Shown: positions 23,610 through 36,719 of the stretch, piece by piece
How the letters are laid out: each line of letters opens with the position of its first letter
Numbering within the stretch: position 1 is the first letter of the stretch
Assembly: GCA_027186245.1 (NCBI GenBank)
Contig: CP114482.1
Location: 16,077,209 to 16,141,208 of the forward strand
Direction: 5' to 3'
DNA: 64,000 nt
Source: Coriaria nepalensis
Lineage: Eukaryota > Streptophyta > Magnoliopsida > Cucurbitales > Coriariaceae
Notes under the pieces: generated by a model
Seen by the model: only the letters and a program-made list of their open reading frames with translations
Told to the model about the DNA's origin: nothing
Databases searched by the model: none
Program-made: the position numbers and the translations under genes

Positions 23610-26195
23610 TAGCATTAAAAAGCATATCACTTAGTGTTTTCAATCATTAAATTGTTTGAAGGCAATTCGAACCAATTCTATTTTTGTTTTTAAAACGCGA
23701 CTTTCATGCATAACTTGCAATTGATATATTGATGGCAACTATGCATTTTTTAGCCATAAAGTCATAATTTTGCGTCTCTATTAGTCAGTAAATCATTCTA
23801 AATCACTTCGTATGAAATTCGGCATTTAAGCATGACTTTCGTGCATCACTTGCAGTTGATCTATTATAGGCAACAATGCATTTGTTTATCCTTAAAGTCA
23901 TGTCACTGAGTCTCTTCTAGTCATTAAATCATTCTAAATTAATTCGAACGAATTCTATTTTCGCCCTTCAAACATTATTTTCTTACATAACTTGTAATTA
24001 ATCTACTGAATACAACAATGCATTATTTTAGCATTAAAAAGCATATCACTCAGTCTTTTGAATCATTAAATTGTTTGAAGGCACTTCGAACGAATTCTAT
24101 TTTTGCTTTTAAAACACGACTTTCATGCATAACTTGCACTTGATCTACTGAAGGCAACTATTCATTTTTTAGCTTTAAAGTCATATCATTGGGTCTCTTT
24201 TAGTCAGTAAATAATTCTAAATCACTTCGAACGAAATTCGGCCTTTAAACAAGACTTTCGTGCATAACTTGCATTTGATCTTTTGAAGGAAACAATGCAT
24301 TTGTTTAGCCTTAAAGTCATGTCACTGAGTCTCTTCTAGTCATTAAATCATTCTAAATTAATTCGAATGAATTCTATTTTTGCCCTTCCAACATTATTTT
24401 CTTACATAACTTGTGATTAATCTACCAAAGACAACAATGCATTATTTTAGCATTAAAAAGCATATCACTCAGTCTTTTCAATCATTAAATTGTTTGAAGG
24501 CACTTCGAACCAATTCTATTTTTGTTTTTAAAACACGACTTTCATGCATAACTTGCACTTGATCTATTGATGGCAACCAAGCATTTGTTTAGCCTTAAAG
24601 TCATATTTTTGCGTCTCTTTTAGTCAGAAAATAATTCTAAATCACTCCGAACGAAATTCGTCCTTTAAACATGACTTCCGTGCATAACTTGCAGTTAATC
24701 TATTATAGGCAACAATGCATTTGTTTAGCCTTAAAGTCATGTCACTGAGTCTCTTCTAGTCATTAAATTATTCTAAATTAATTCGAATGAATTCTATTTT
24801 CGCCCTTCAAACATTATTTTCTTACATAACTTGTAATTAATCTACTAAAGACAACAATGCATTATTTTAGCATTAAAAAGCATATCACTCAGTGTTTTCA
24901 TTCATTAAATTGTTTGAAGGCACTTCAAACCAATTCTATTTTTGTTTTTAAAACGCGAATTTCATGTATAACTTGCAATTGATATATTGATGGCAACTAT
25001 GCATTTTTTAGCCATAAAGTCATAATTTTGCGTCTCTATTAGTCAGTAAATCATTGTAAATCACTTCGTATGAAATTCAGTATTTAAACATGACTTTCGT
25101 GCATAACTTGCAGTTGATCTATTATAGGCAACAATGCATTTGTTTATCCTTAAAGTCATGTCACTGAGTCTCTTCTAGTCATTAAATCATTCTAAATTAA
25201 TACGAATGAATTCTATTTTCGCCCTTCAAACATTATTTTCTTACATAACTTGTAATTAATCTATTGAATAAAACAATGCATTATTTTAGCATTAAAAAGC
25301 ATATCACTCAGTCTTTTCAATCATTAAATTGTTTGAAGGCACTTCGAACCAATTCTATTTTTGTTTTTAAAACACGACTTTCATGCATAACTTGCACTTG
25401 AGCTATTGAAGGCAACTATTCATTTTTTAGCCGTAAAGTCATATTATTGCGTCTCTTTTTGTCATTAAATCATTCTAAATCACTTCGAACGAAATTCGGC
25501 CTTTAAACATGACTTTCGTGCATAACTTGCAGTTGATCTATTATAGGCAACAATGCATTTGTTTAGCCTTAAAGTCATGTTACTGAGTCTCTTCTAGTCA
25601 TTAAAGCATTCTAAATTAATTCAAGCGAATTTTATTTTCGCCTTTCAAAAATTATTTTCTTACATAACTTGCAATTAATCTACTGAATACAACAATGCAT
25701 TATTTTACCATTAAAAAGCATATCACTCAATCTTTTCAATCATTAAATTGTTTGAAGGCACTTCGAACCAATTCTATTTTTGTTTTTAAAACACGACTTT
25801 CATGCATAAGTTGCACTTGATCTATTCATGGCAACTATGCATTTTTTTAGCCTTAAAGTGATATTTTTGCGTCTCTTTTAGTCAGTAAATCATTCTGAGT
25901 CACTTCGTATGAAATTCGGCATTTAAACATGACTTTCGTGCATAACTTGCAATTGATCTATTATAGGCAACAATGCATTTGTTTAGCCTTAAAGTCATGT
26001 CACTGTGTCTCTTCTAGTCATTAAATCATTCTAAATTAATTCGAACGAATTCTATTTTCGCCCTTCGAACATTATTTTCTTACATAACTTGCAATTAATC
26101 TACTGGATACAACAGTGCATTATTTTAGCATTAAAAAGCATATCACTCAGTCTTTTCAATCATTAAATTGTTTGAAGGCACTTCGAACCAATTCT
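23610..26195. repeat. Seven-unit (2936-bp offset) duplication, copy 1
   Basis: Aligns with 26546-29131 at an offset of 2935-2936 bp. Unusual shared marks include GAGCTATTGAAGGC (25399 and 28335), AGCCGTAAAGTC, CTCTTTTTGTCATTAAATC, TTAAAGCATTCTAAATT, the TTACCATT beta with ACTCAATC, and the GTTGCACTTGATCTATTC gamma. The match is lost near 26195, where copy 1 has ATTTTGGTTTTTAAAAC and copy 2 has CTTTTTGCATTT. Confidence 0.85.
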
Positions 26196-26545
26196 ATTTT
26201 GGTTTTTAAAACACGACTTTCATGCATAACTTGCACTTGATCTATTGATGGCAACTATGCATTTTGTAAGCCTTAAAGTCATATTTTTGCGTCTCTTTTA
26301 GCCAGAAAATAATTCTAAATCACTTCTAACGAAATTCATCCTTTAAACATGACTTCCGTGCATAACTTGCAGTTAATCTATTATAGGCAACAATGCATTT
26401 GTTTAGCCTTAAAGTCATGTTACTGAGTCTCTTCTAGTCATTAATCATTCTAAATTAATTCGAGCGAATTTTATTTTCGCCCTTCAAAAATTATTTTCTT
26501 ACATAACTTGCAATTAATCTACTGAATACAACAATGCATTATTTT

Positions 26546-29131
26546 AGCATTAAAAAGCATATCACTAAGTGTTTTCAATCATTCAATTGTTTGAAGGCAA
26601 TTCGAAGCAATTCTATTTTTGTTTTTAAAACGCGACTTTCATGCATAACTTGCAATTGATATATTGATGGCAACTATGAATTTTTTAGCCATAAAGTTAT
26701 AATTTTGCGTCTCTATTAGTCAGTAAATCATTCTAAATCACTTCGTATGAAATTCGGCATTTAAACATGACTTTCGTGCATAACTTGCAGTTGATCTATT
26801 ATAGGCAACAATGCATTTGTTTATCCTTAAAGTCATGTCACTGAGTCTCTTCTAGTTATTAAATCATTCTAAATTAATTCGAACGAATTCTATTTTCGCC
26901 CTTCAAACATTATTTTCTTACATAACTTGTAATTAATCTACTGAATACAACAATGCATTATTTTAGCATTAAAAAGCATATCACTCAGTCTTTTCAATCA
27001 TTAAATTGTTTGAAGGCACTTCGAACGAATTCTATTTTTGTTTTTAAAACACGACTTTCATGCATAACTTGCCCTTGATCTACTGAAGGGCAACTATTCA
27101 TTTTTTAGCCTTAAAGTCATATTATTGCGTCTCTTTTAGTCAGTAAATAATTCTAAATCACTTCGAACGAAATTCGGCCTTTAAACATGACTTTCGTGCA
27201 TAACTTGCATTTGATCTTTTGAAGGCAACAATGCATTTGTTTAGCCTTAAAGTCATGTCACTGAGTCTCTTCTAGTCATTAAATCATTCTAAATTAATTC
27301 GAATGAATTCTATTTTTGCCCTTCAAACATTATTTTCTTATATAACTTGTGATTAACCTACCAAAGACAACAATGCAGTATTTTAGCATTAAAAAGCATA
27401 TCACTCAGTCTTTTCAATCATTAAATTGTTTGAAGGCACTTCGAAAAAATTCTATTTTTGTTTTTAAAACACGACTTTCATGCATAACTTGCACTTGATC
27501 TATTGATGGCAACTATGCATTTTTTTAGCCTTAAAGTCATATTTTTGCCTCTCTTTTAGTCAGAAAATAATTCTAAATCACTTCGAACGAAATTCGTCCT
27601 TTAAACATGACTTCCGTGCATAACTTGCAGTTAATCTATTATAGGCAACAATGCATTTGTTTAGCCTTAAAGTCATGTCACTGAGTCTCTTCTAGTCATT
27701 AAATTATTCTAAATTAATTCGAATGAATTCTATTTTCGCCCTTCAAACATTATTTTCTTACATAACTTGTAATTAATCTACTAAAGACAACAATGCATTA
27801 TTTTAGCATTAAAAAGCATATCACTCAGTGTTTTCATTCATTAAATTGTTTGAAGGCACTTCGAACCAATTCTATTTTTGTTTTTAAAACGCAACTTTCA
27901 TGCATAACTTGCAATTGATATATTGATGGCAACTATGCATTTTTTAGCCATAAAGTCATAATTTTGCTTCTCTATTAGTCAGTAAATCATTCTAAATCAC
28001 TTCGTATGAAATTCGGTATTTAAACATGACTTTCGTGCATAACTTGCAGTTGATCTATTATAGGCAACAATGCATTTGTTTATCCTTAAAGTCATGTCAC
28101 TGAGTCTCTTATAGTCATTAAATCATTCTAAATTAATTCGAATGAATTCTATTTTCGCCCTTCAAACATTATTTTCTTCCATAACTTGTAATTAATCTAC
28201 TGAATAAAACAATGCATTATTTTAGCATTAAAAAGCATATCACTCAGTCTTTTCAATCATTAAATTGTTTAAAGGCACTTCGAACCAATTCTATTTTTGT
28301 TTTTAAAACACGACTTTCATGCATAACTTGCACTTGAGCTATTGAAGGCAACTATTCATTTTTTAGCCGTAAAGTCATATTATTGCGTCTCTTTTTGTCA
28401 TTAAATCATTCTAAATCACTTCGAACGAAATTCGGCCTTTAAACATGACTTTCGTGCATAACTTGCAGTTGATCTATTATAGGCAACAATGCATATGTTT
28501 AGCCTTAAAGTCATGTTACTGAGTCTCTTCTAGTCATTAAAGCATTCTAAATTAATTCAAGCGAATTTTATTTTCGCCCTTCAAAAATTATTTTCTTACA
28601 TAACTTGCAATTAATCTACTGAATACAACAATGCATTATTTTACCATTAAAAAGCATATCACTCAATCTTTTCAATCATTAAATTGTTTGAAGGCACTTC
28701 GAACCAATTCTATTTTTGTTTTTAAAACACGACTTTCATGCATAAGTTGCACTTGATCTATTCATGGCAACTATGCATTTTTTTAGCCTTAAAGTCATAT
28801 TTTTGCGTCTCTTTTAGTCAGTATATCATTCTGAGTCACTTCTTATGAAATTCGGCATTTAAACATGACTTTCGTGCATAACTTGCAATTGATCTATTAT
28901 AGGCAACAGTGCATTTGTTTAGCCTTAAAGTCATGTCACTAAGTCTCTTCTAGTCATTAAATCATTCTAAATTAATTCGAACGAATTCTATTTTGGCCCT
29001 TCGAACATTATTTTCTTACATAACTTGCGATTAATCTACTGAATACAACAATGCATTATTTTAGCATTAAAAAACATATCACTCAGTCTTTTCAATCATT
29101 AAATTGTTTGAAGGCACTTCGAACCAATTCT
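26546..29131. repeat. Seven-unit (2936-bp offset) duplication, copy 2
   Basis: Second copy of 23610-26195. The intervening about 350 bp (26196-26545) is ordinary satellite not shared in register. A few changes are private to this copy, such as GAAGGGCAACTATTC near 27076, where a G has been added. Confidence 0.85.
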
Positions 29132-29466
29132 CTTTTTGCATTTAAAACGCGACTTTCATGCATAACTTGCAATTGATCTATTGATGGCAACGATGCATTT
29201 TTTAGCCTTAAAGTCATATTTTTGCGTCTCTTTTAGTCAGTAAATCATTCTAAATCACTTCGTATGAAATTCGGCATTTAAACATGACTTTCATGCATAA
29301 CTTGCAGTTGATCTATTATAGGCAACAATGCATTTGTTTAGCCTTAAAGTCATGTTACTGAGTCTCTTCTAGTTATTAAATCATTCTAAATTAATTCGAG
29401 CGAATTTTATTTTCGCCCTTCAAAAATTATTTTCTTACATAACTTGCAATTAATCTACTGAATACA
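28209..29466. repeat. Three-unit (1258-bp) tandem duplication, copy 1
   Basis: Aligns with 29467-30724 and partly with 30725 onward. Shared marks are CTTTTTGTCATTAAATC, CAAGCGAATTTTATTTTC, TTACCATTAAAAAGC and the GCACTTGATCTATTCATGGC gamma. It overlaps copy 2 of the 2936-bp duplication, so it arose after it or reused its sequence. Confidence 0.83.
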
Positions 29467-30724
29467 ACAATGCATTATTTTAGCATTAAAAAGCATATCA
29501 CTCAGTCTTTTCAATCATTAAATTGTTTGAAGGCACTTCGAACCAATTCTATTTTTGTTTTTAAAACACGGCTTTCATGCATAACTTGCACTTGATCTAT
29601 TGAAGGCAACTATTCATTTTTTAGCCATAAAGTCATATTATTGCGTCTCTTTTTGTCATTAAATCATTCTAAATCACTACGAACGAAATTCGGCCTTTAA
29701 ACATGACTTTCGTGCATAACTTGCAGTTGATCTATTATAGGCAACAATGCATTTGTTTAGCCTTAAAGTCATGTTACTGAGTCTCTTCTAGTCATTAAAG
29801 CATTCTAAATTAATTCAAGCGAATTTTATTTTCGCCCTTCAAAAATTATTTTCTTACATAACTTGCAATTAATCTACTGAATACAACAATGCATTGTTTT
29901 ACCATTAAAAAGCATATCACTCAATCTTTTCAATCATTAAATTGTTTGAAGGCACTTCGAACCAATTCTATTTTTGTTTTTAAAACACGACTTTCATGCA
30001 TAAGTTGCACTTGATCTATTCATGGCAACTATGCATTTTTTTAGCCTTAAAGTCATATTTTTCCGTCTCTTTTAGTCAGTAAATCATTCTGAGTCACTTC
30101 GTATGAAATTCGGCATTTAAACATGACTTTCGTGCATAACTTGCAATTGATCTATTATAGGCAACAATGCATTTGTTTAGCCTTAAAGTCATGTTACTCA
30201 GTCTCTTCTAGTCATTAAATCATTCTAAATTAATTCGAACGAATTCTATTTTCGCCCTTCGAACATTATTTTCTTACATAACTTGCAATTATTCTACTGA
30301 ATACAACAATGCATTATTTTAGCATTAAAAAACATATCAGTCAGTCTTTTCAATCATTAAATTGTTTGAAGGCACTTCGAACCAATTCTCTTTTTGCATT
30401 TAAAACGCGACTTTCATGCATAACTTGCAATTGATCTATTGATGGCAACTATGCATTTTTTAGCCTTAAAGTCATATTTTTGCGTCTCTTTTAGTCAGTA
30501 AATCATTCTAAATCACTTCGTATGAAATTCGGCATTTAAACATGACTTTCATGCATAACTTGCAGTTGATCTATTATAGGCAACAATGCATTTTTTTAGC
30601 CTTAAAGTCATGTTACTGAGTCTCTTCTAGTTATTAAATCATTCTAAATTAATTCGAGCGAATTTTATTTTCGCCCTTCAAATATTATTTTCTTACATAA
30701 CTTGCAATTAATCTACTGAATACA
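29467..30724. repeat. Three-unit (1258-bp) tandem duplication, copy 2
   Basis: Second copy; private changes include CACTACGAACG and TTTTTCCGTCTC. It shares CTAGTTATTAAATC with the next copy through the alpha monomers at 29304 and 30562. Confidence 0.83.
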
Positions 30725-31035
30725 ACAATGCATTATTTTAGCATTAAAAAGCATATCACTCAGTCTTTTCAATCATTAAATTGTTTGAAGGCACTTCGAA
30801 CCAATTCTATTTTTGTTTTTAAAACACGGCTTTCATGCATAACTTGCACTTGATCTATTGAAGGCAACTATTCATTTTTTAGCCGTAAAGTCATATATGA
30901 TTGCGTCTCTTTTTGTCACTAAATCATTCTAAATCACTTCGAACGAAATACGGCCTTTAAACATGACGTTCGTGCATAACTTGCAGTTGATCTATTATAG
31001 GGAACAATGCATTTGTTTAGCCTTAAAGTCATGTC
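30725..31035. repeat. Three-unit (1258-bp) tandem duplication, partial copy 3
   Basis: Third, partial copy, still showing AGCCGTAAAGTC and CTCTTTTTGTCACTAAATC. It carries a 2-bp length change (GTCATATATGATTGCG near 30890) and departs from the earlier copies at about 31035. Confidence 0.75.
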
Positions 31036-31604
31036 ACTTAGTCTCTTCTAGTCGTTAAATCATTCTAAATTAATTCGAACGAATTCTATTTTCGCCTTTC
31101 AAACGTTATTTTCTTACATGACTTGCAATTAATCTACCAAAGACAACAATGCATTATTTTTGCATTAAAAAGCATATCAGTCAGTCTTTTCAATCATTAA
31201 ATTGTTTGAAGGCACTTTGAACCAATTCTATTTTTGTTTTTAAAACACGACTTTCATGCATAAGTTGCACTGTATCTACGGAAGGCAACTATTCATTTTT
31301 TAGCCTTAAAGTCATATTATTGCGTCTCTTTTAGTCAGTAAATAATTCTAAATGACTTCGAACGAAATTCGGCCTTTAAACATGACTTTCGTGCATAACT
31401 TGCATTTGATCTTTTGAAGGCAACAATGCATTTGTTTAGCCTTAAAGTCATGTCACTGAGTCTCTTCTAGTCATTAATTCATTCTAAATTAATTCGAATG
31501 AATTCTATTTTTGCACTTCAAACATTATTTTCTTACATAACTTGTGATTAATCTACTGAATAAAACAATGCATTATTTTAGCATTAAAAAGCATATCACT
31601 CAGT

Positions 31605-32307
31605 GTTTTCAATCATTACATTGTTTGAAGGCACTTCGAACCAATTCTCTTTTTGCATTTAAAACGCGACTTTCATGCATAACTTGCAATTGATCTATTG
31701 ATGGCAACTATGCATTTTTGAGCCTTAAAGTCATATTTTTGCATCTCTTTTAGTCAGTAAATCATTTTAAATCACTTCGTATGAAATTCGGCATTTAAAC
31801 ATGACTTTCATGCATAACTTGCAATTGATCTATTATAGGCAACAATGCATTTGTTTAGCCTTAAAGTCATGTCACTGAGTCTCTTCTAGTCATTAAATCA
31901 TTCCAAATTAATTCGAACGAATTCTACTTTCGCCCTTCGAAAATTATTTTCTTACATAACTTGTGATTAATCTACTGAATACAACAATGCATTATTTTAG
32001 CATTTAAGAGCATATCACTCAGTCTTTTCAATCATTAAATTGTTTGAAGGCACTTCGAACCAATTCTATTTTTGTTTCTAAAACGCGACTTTCATGCATA
32101 ACTTGCATTTGATCTTTTGAAGGCAACAATGCATTTGTTTAGCCTTAAAGTCATGTCACTGAGTCTCTTCTAGTCATTAAATCATTCTAAATTAATACGA
32201 ATGAATTCTATTTTTTCCCTTCAAAGATTATTTTCTTACATAACTTGTGATTAATCTACTGAATACAACAATGCATTATTTTAGCATTTAAAAGCATATC
32301 ACTCAGT
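31605..32307. repeat. 703-bp five-monomer super-unit, copy 1
   Basis: Contains five monomers' worth of sequence in the cyclic order beta-gamma-alpha-beta-alpha, one gamma being missing. It aligns with 32308-33010 with only a couple of differences that I see (GCATCTC versus GCTTCTC, and TTTCGCCC versus TTTCACCC). Both share the distinctive TTTTTGAGCCTTAAAG, TTAATACGAATGAATTC and TTTTTTCCCTTCAAAG. Confidence 0.88.
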
Positions 32308-33010
32308 GTTTTCAATCATTACATTGTTTGAAGGCACTTCGAACCAATTCTCTTTTTGCATTTAAAACGCGACTTTCATGCATAACTTGCAATTGATCTA
32401 TTGATGGCAACTATGCATTTTTGAGCCTTAAAGTCATATTTTTGCTTCTCTTTTAGTCAGTAAATCATTTTAAATCACTTCGTATGAAATTCGGCATTTA
32501 AACATGACTTTCATGCATAACTTGCAATTGATCTATTATAGGCAACAATGCATTTGTTTAGCCTTAAAGTCATGTCACTGAGTCTCTTCTAGTCATTAAA
32601 TCATTCCAAATTAATTCGAACGAATTCTACTTTCACCCTTCGAAAATTATTTTCTTACATAACTTGTGATTAATCTACTGAATACAACAATGCATTATTT
32701 TAGCATTTAAGAGCATATCACTCAGTCTTTTCAATCATTAAATTGTTTGAAGGCACTTCGAACCAATTCTATTTTTGTTTCTAAAACGCGACTTTCATGC
32801 ATAACTTGCATTTGATCTTTTGAAGGCAACAATGCATTTGTTTAGCCTTAAAGTCATGTCACTGAGTCTCTTCTAGTCATTAAATCATTCTAAATTAATA
32901 CGAATGAATTCTATTTTTTCCCTTCAAAGATTATTTTCTTACATAACTTGTGATTAATCTACTGAATACAACAATGCATTATTTTAGCATTTAAAAGCAT
33001 ATCACTCAGT
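32308..33010. repeat. 703-bp five-monomer super-unit, copy 2
   Basis: Second, almost identical copy. It ends where ACTCAGTGTTTTC is replaced by ACTCAGTCTTTTTAATTATT. Normal 419-bp units resume after it. Confidence 0.88.
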
Positions 33011-34469
33011 CTTTTTAATTATTAAATTGTTTGAAGGCACATCGAACCAATTCTATTTTTGTTTTTTAAACACGACTTTCATGCATAACTTGCACATGAT
33101 CTATTTAAGGCAACTATTCATTTTTTAGCCTTAAAGTCATATTATTGCGTCTCTTTTAGTCATTAAATCATTCTGAATCACTTTGAACGAAATTCGGACT
33201 TTAAACATGACTTTCGTGCATAACTTGCAGTTGATCTATTGAAGGAAACAATGCATTTGTTTAGCCTTAAATTCATGTCATGGAGTCAATTCTGGTCATT
33301 AAATCATTCTAAATTAATTCAAACAAATTCTATTTTCGCCCTTCGAACATTATTTTCTTACATAACTTGCAATTAATCTACTGAATACAACAATGCATTA
33401 TTTTAGCATTAAAAAGCATATCACTCAGTGTTTTCAATCATTACATTGTTTGAAGGCACTTCGAACCAATTCTCTTTTTGCATTTAAAACGCGACTTTCA
33501 TGCATAACTTGCAATTGATCTATTGATGGCAACTATGCATTTTTTAACCTTAAAGTCATATTTTTGCGTCTTTTTTAGTCAGTAAATAATTCGAAATCAC
33601 TTCGTATGAAATTCGGCATTTAAACATGACTTCCGTGCATAACTTGCAGTTGATATATTATAGGCAACAATGCATTTGTTTAGCCTTAAAGTCATGTTAC
33701 TAAGTCTCTTCTAGTCATTAAATCATTCTAAATTAATTCGAGCGAATTTTATTTTCACCATTCAAAAATTAGTTTCTTACATAACTTGCAATTAATATAC
33801 TGAATACAACAATGCATTATTTTACCATTAAAAAGCATATCACTCAGTCTTTTCAATCATTAAATTGTTTGAAGGCACTTCGAACCAATTCTATTTTTGT
33901 TTTTAAAACACGACTTTCATGCATAAGTTGCACTTGATCTATTGATGGCAACTATGCATTTTTTTTAGCCTTAAAGTCATATTTTTGCGTCTCTTTTAGT
34001 CAGTAAATCGTTCTGAGTCACTTCGTATGAAATTCAGCATTTAAACATGACTTTCGTGCATAACTTGCAATTGATTCATTATAGGCAATAGTGCATTTGT
34101 TTAGCCTTAAAGTCATGTCACTGAGTCTATTCTAGTCATTAAATCATTCTAAATTAATTCGAATGAATTCTATTTTCGCCCTTCAAACATTATTTTCTTA
34201 CATAACTTGCAATTAATCTACTGAATACAACAATGCATTATTTTAGCATTTAAAAGCATATCACTCAGTCTTTTCAATCATTAAATTGTTTGAAGGCACT
34301 TCGAAGCAATTCTATTTTTGTTTTTTAAACACGACTTTCGTGCATAACTTGCACTTAATCTATTGAAGGCAACTATTCATTTTTTAGCTTTAAAGTCATA
34401 TTATTGCGTCTATTTTAGTCATTAAATCATTCTAAATCACTTCGATCGGAATTCGGACTTTAAACATGA

Positions 34470-36240
34470 CATCCATGCATAACTTGCAGTTGATCTATTA
34501 TAGGCAACAATGCATTTGTTTAGCCTTAAAGTCCTGTCACTGAGCCTCTTCTAGTCATTAAACCATTCTAAATTAATTCGAATGAATTCTATTTTCGCCC
34601 TTCAATCATTATTTTCTTACATAACTTGTAATTAATCTACTGAATACAACAATGCATTATTTTAGCATTTAAAAGCATATCACTCCGTCTTTTCAATCAT
34701 TAAATTGTTTGAAGGCATTTCGAACCAATTCTATTTTTGTTTTTAAAATACGACTTTCATGCATAACTTGCACTTGATCTACTGATGGCAACTATGCATT
34801 TTTTTAGCCTTAAAGTCATATTTTTGCGTCTCTTTTACTCAGTAAATAATTCTAAATCACTTCGAACGAAATTCGTCCTTTAAACATGACTTCCGTGCAT
34901 AACTTGCAGTTGACCTATTATAGGCAACAATGCATTTGTTTAGCCTTAAAGTCATGTCACTGAGTCTCTACTAGTCATTAAATCATTCTAAATTAATTCG
35001 AATGAATTCTATTTTCGCCCTTCAAACTTTATTTTCTTACATAACTTGTAATTAATCTACTAAAGACAGCAATGCATTATTTTAGCATTAAAAAGCATAT
35101 CACTCAGTGTTTTCTTTTATTAAATTGTTTGAAGGCACTTCGAACCAATTCTCTTTTTGCATTTAAAACGCGACTTTCATGCATAACTTGCAATTGATAT
35201 ATTGATGGCAACTATGCATTTTTTTAGCCTTAAAGTCATATTATTGCGTCTCTTTTAGTTAGTAAATAATTCTAAATCACTTCGAACGAAATTCGGACTT
35301 TAAACATGACTTTCGTGCATAACTTGCAGTTGATCTATTATAGGCAACAATGCATTTGTTTAGCCTTAAAGTCATGTCACTGAGTCTCTTTTAGTCATTA
35401 AATCATTCTAAATTAATTCGAATGAATTCTATTTTTCCCCTTCAAACATTATTTTCTTACATAACTTGTAATTAATCCATTGAAGACAACAATGCATTAT
35501 TTTACCATTAAAAAGCATATCACTCAGTGTTTTCATTCATTACATTGTTTGAAGGCACTTCGAACCAATTCTCTTTTTGCATTTAAAACCCGACTTTCAT
35601 GCATAACTTGCAATTGATCTATTGATGGCAACTATGCATTTTTTAGCCATAAAGTCATAGTTTTGCGTCTCTTTTAGTCAGTAAATCTTTATGAATCACT
35701 TCGTATGAAATTCGGAATTTAAACAAAAGTTTCGTGCATAACTTGCAATTGATCTATTATAGGCAGCAATGCATTTGTTTAGCCTTAAAGTCATGTCACT
35801 GAGTCTCTTCTAGTCACTAAATAATTCTAAATTAATTCGAACGAATTCTATTTTCGCCCTTCGAATATTATTTTCTTACATAACTTGCAATTAATCTACT
35901 GAATACAACAATGCATTATTTTAGCATTTAAAAGCATATCACTCAGTCTTTTCAATCATTAAATTGTTTGAAGGCACTTCGAACCAATTCTATTTTTTGT
36001 TTTTAAAACATGACTTTCATGCATAACTTGCTATTGATCTATTGATGGCAACTATGCATTTTTTAGCCATAAAGTCATAGTTTTACGTCTCTTGTAGTCA
36101 GTAAATCATTCTAAATCACTTCGAACGAAATTCGTCCTTTAAACATGACTTCCGTGCATAACTTGCAGTTGATCTATTATAAGCAACAATGCATTTGTTT
36201 AGACTTAAAGTCATGTCACTGAGTCTCTTGTAGTCATTAA
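34470..36240. repeat. Long-range duplicate (8385-bp offset), copy 1
   Basis: Aligns with 42855-44625, about twenty units away. Rare shared marks are ACATCCATGC, AGTCCTGTCACTGAGCCTC, CTTCAATCATTATTTTC, TAAATCTTTATGAATCAC, AAACAAAAGTTT and TAGACTTAAAG. The segment just upstream (about 34300-34450) also matches, but at 7966 bp offset (about 42266-42416), so one extra 419-bp unit (42452-42870) lies in the downstream copy. Confidence 0.83.
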
Positions 36241-36719
36241 ATCATTCTAAATTAATTCGAATGAATTCTATTTTCGCCCTTCAAACATTATTTTCTTAAA
36301 TAACTTGTAATTAATCTACTAAAGACAACAATGCACTATTTTAGCATTAAAAAGCATATCACTCAGTGTTTTCATTCATTAAATTGTTTGAAGGCACTTC
36401 GAACCAATTCTCTTTTTGCATTTAAAACGCGACTTTCATGCATAACTTGCAATTGATATATTGAAGGCAACTATTCATTTTTTAGCCTTAAAGTCATAGT
36501 ATTGCGTCTCTTTTAGTCAGTAAATAATTCTGAATCACTTCGAACGAAATTCGGACTTTAAACATGACTTTCGTGCATAACTTGCAGTTGATCTATTGAA
36601 GGCAACAATGCATTTGTTTAGCCTTAAAGTCATGTCACTAAGTCTCTTTTAGTCATTAAATCATTCTAAATTAATTCGAATGAATTCTATTTTTCCCCTT
36701 CAAACATTATTTTCTTACA

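Larger units (their letters stand above)
22594..31820. repeat. Array-2 block 3 (22 units, nested duplications)
   Basis: Alpha starts: 22594, 23013, 23433, 23852, 24271, 24691, 25110, 25529, 25949, 26369, 26787, 27207, 27627, 28046, 28465, 28885, 29304, 29723, 30143, 30562, 30983, 31402. The alpha variant TTTGTTTATCCTTAAAG marks 23013, 23852, 25110, 26787 and 28046. The block holds the 839-, 2936- and 1258-bp duplications described separately. Confidence 0.9.
31821..36583. repeat. Array-2 block 4 (12 units, two lacking gamma)
   Basis: Alpha starts: 31821 (284-bp unit), 32105, 32524 (284-bp unit), 32808, 33227, 33646, 34067, 34486, 34906, 35326, 35745, 36165. The two short units are alpha-beta only: beta ends with GTTTCTAAAACGCGAC and an alpha opening GCATTTGATCTTTTGAAGGC follows directly. 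Another eight-T run in gamma occurs near 33960. Confidence 0.9.
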
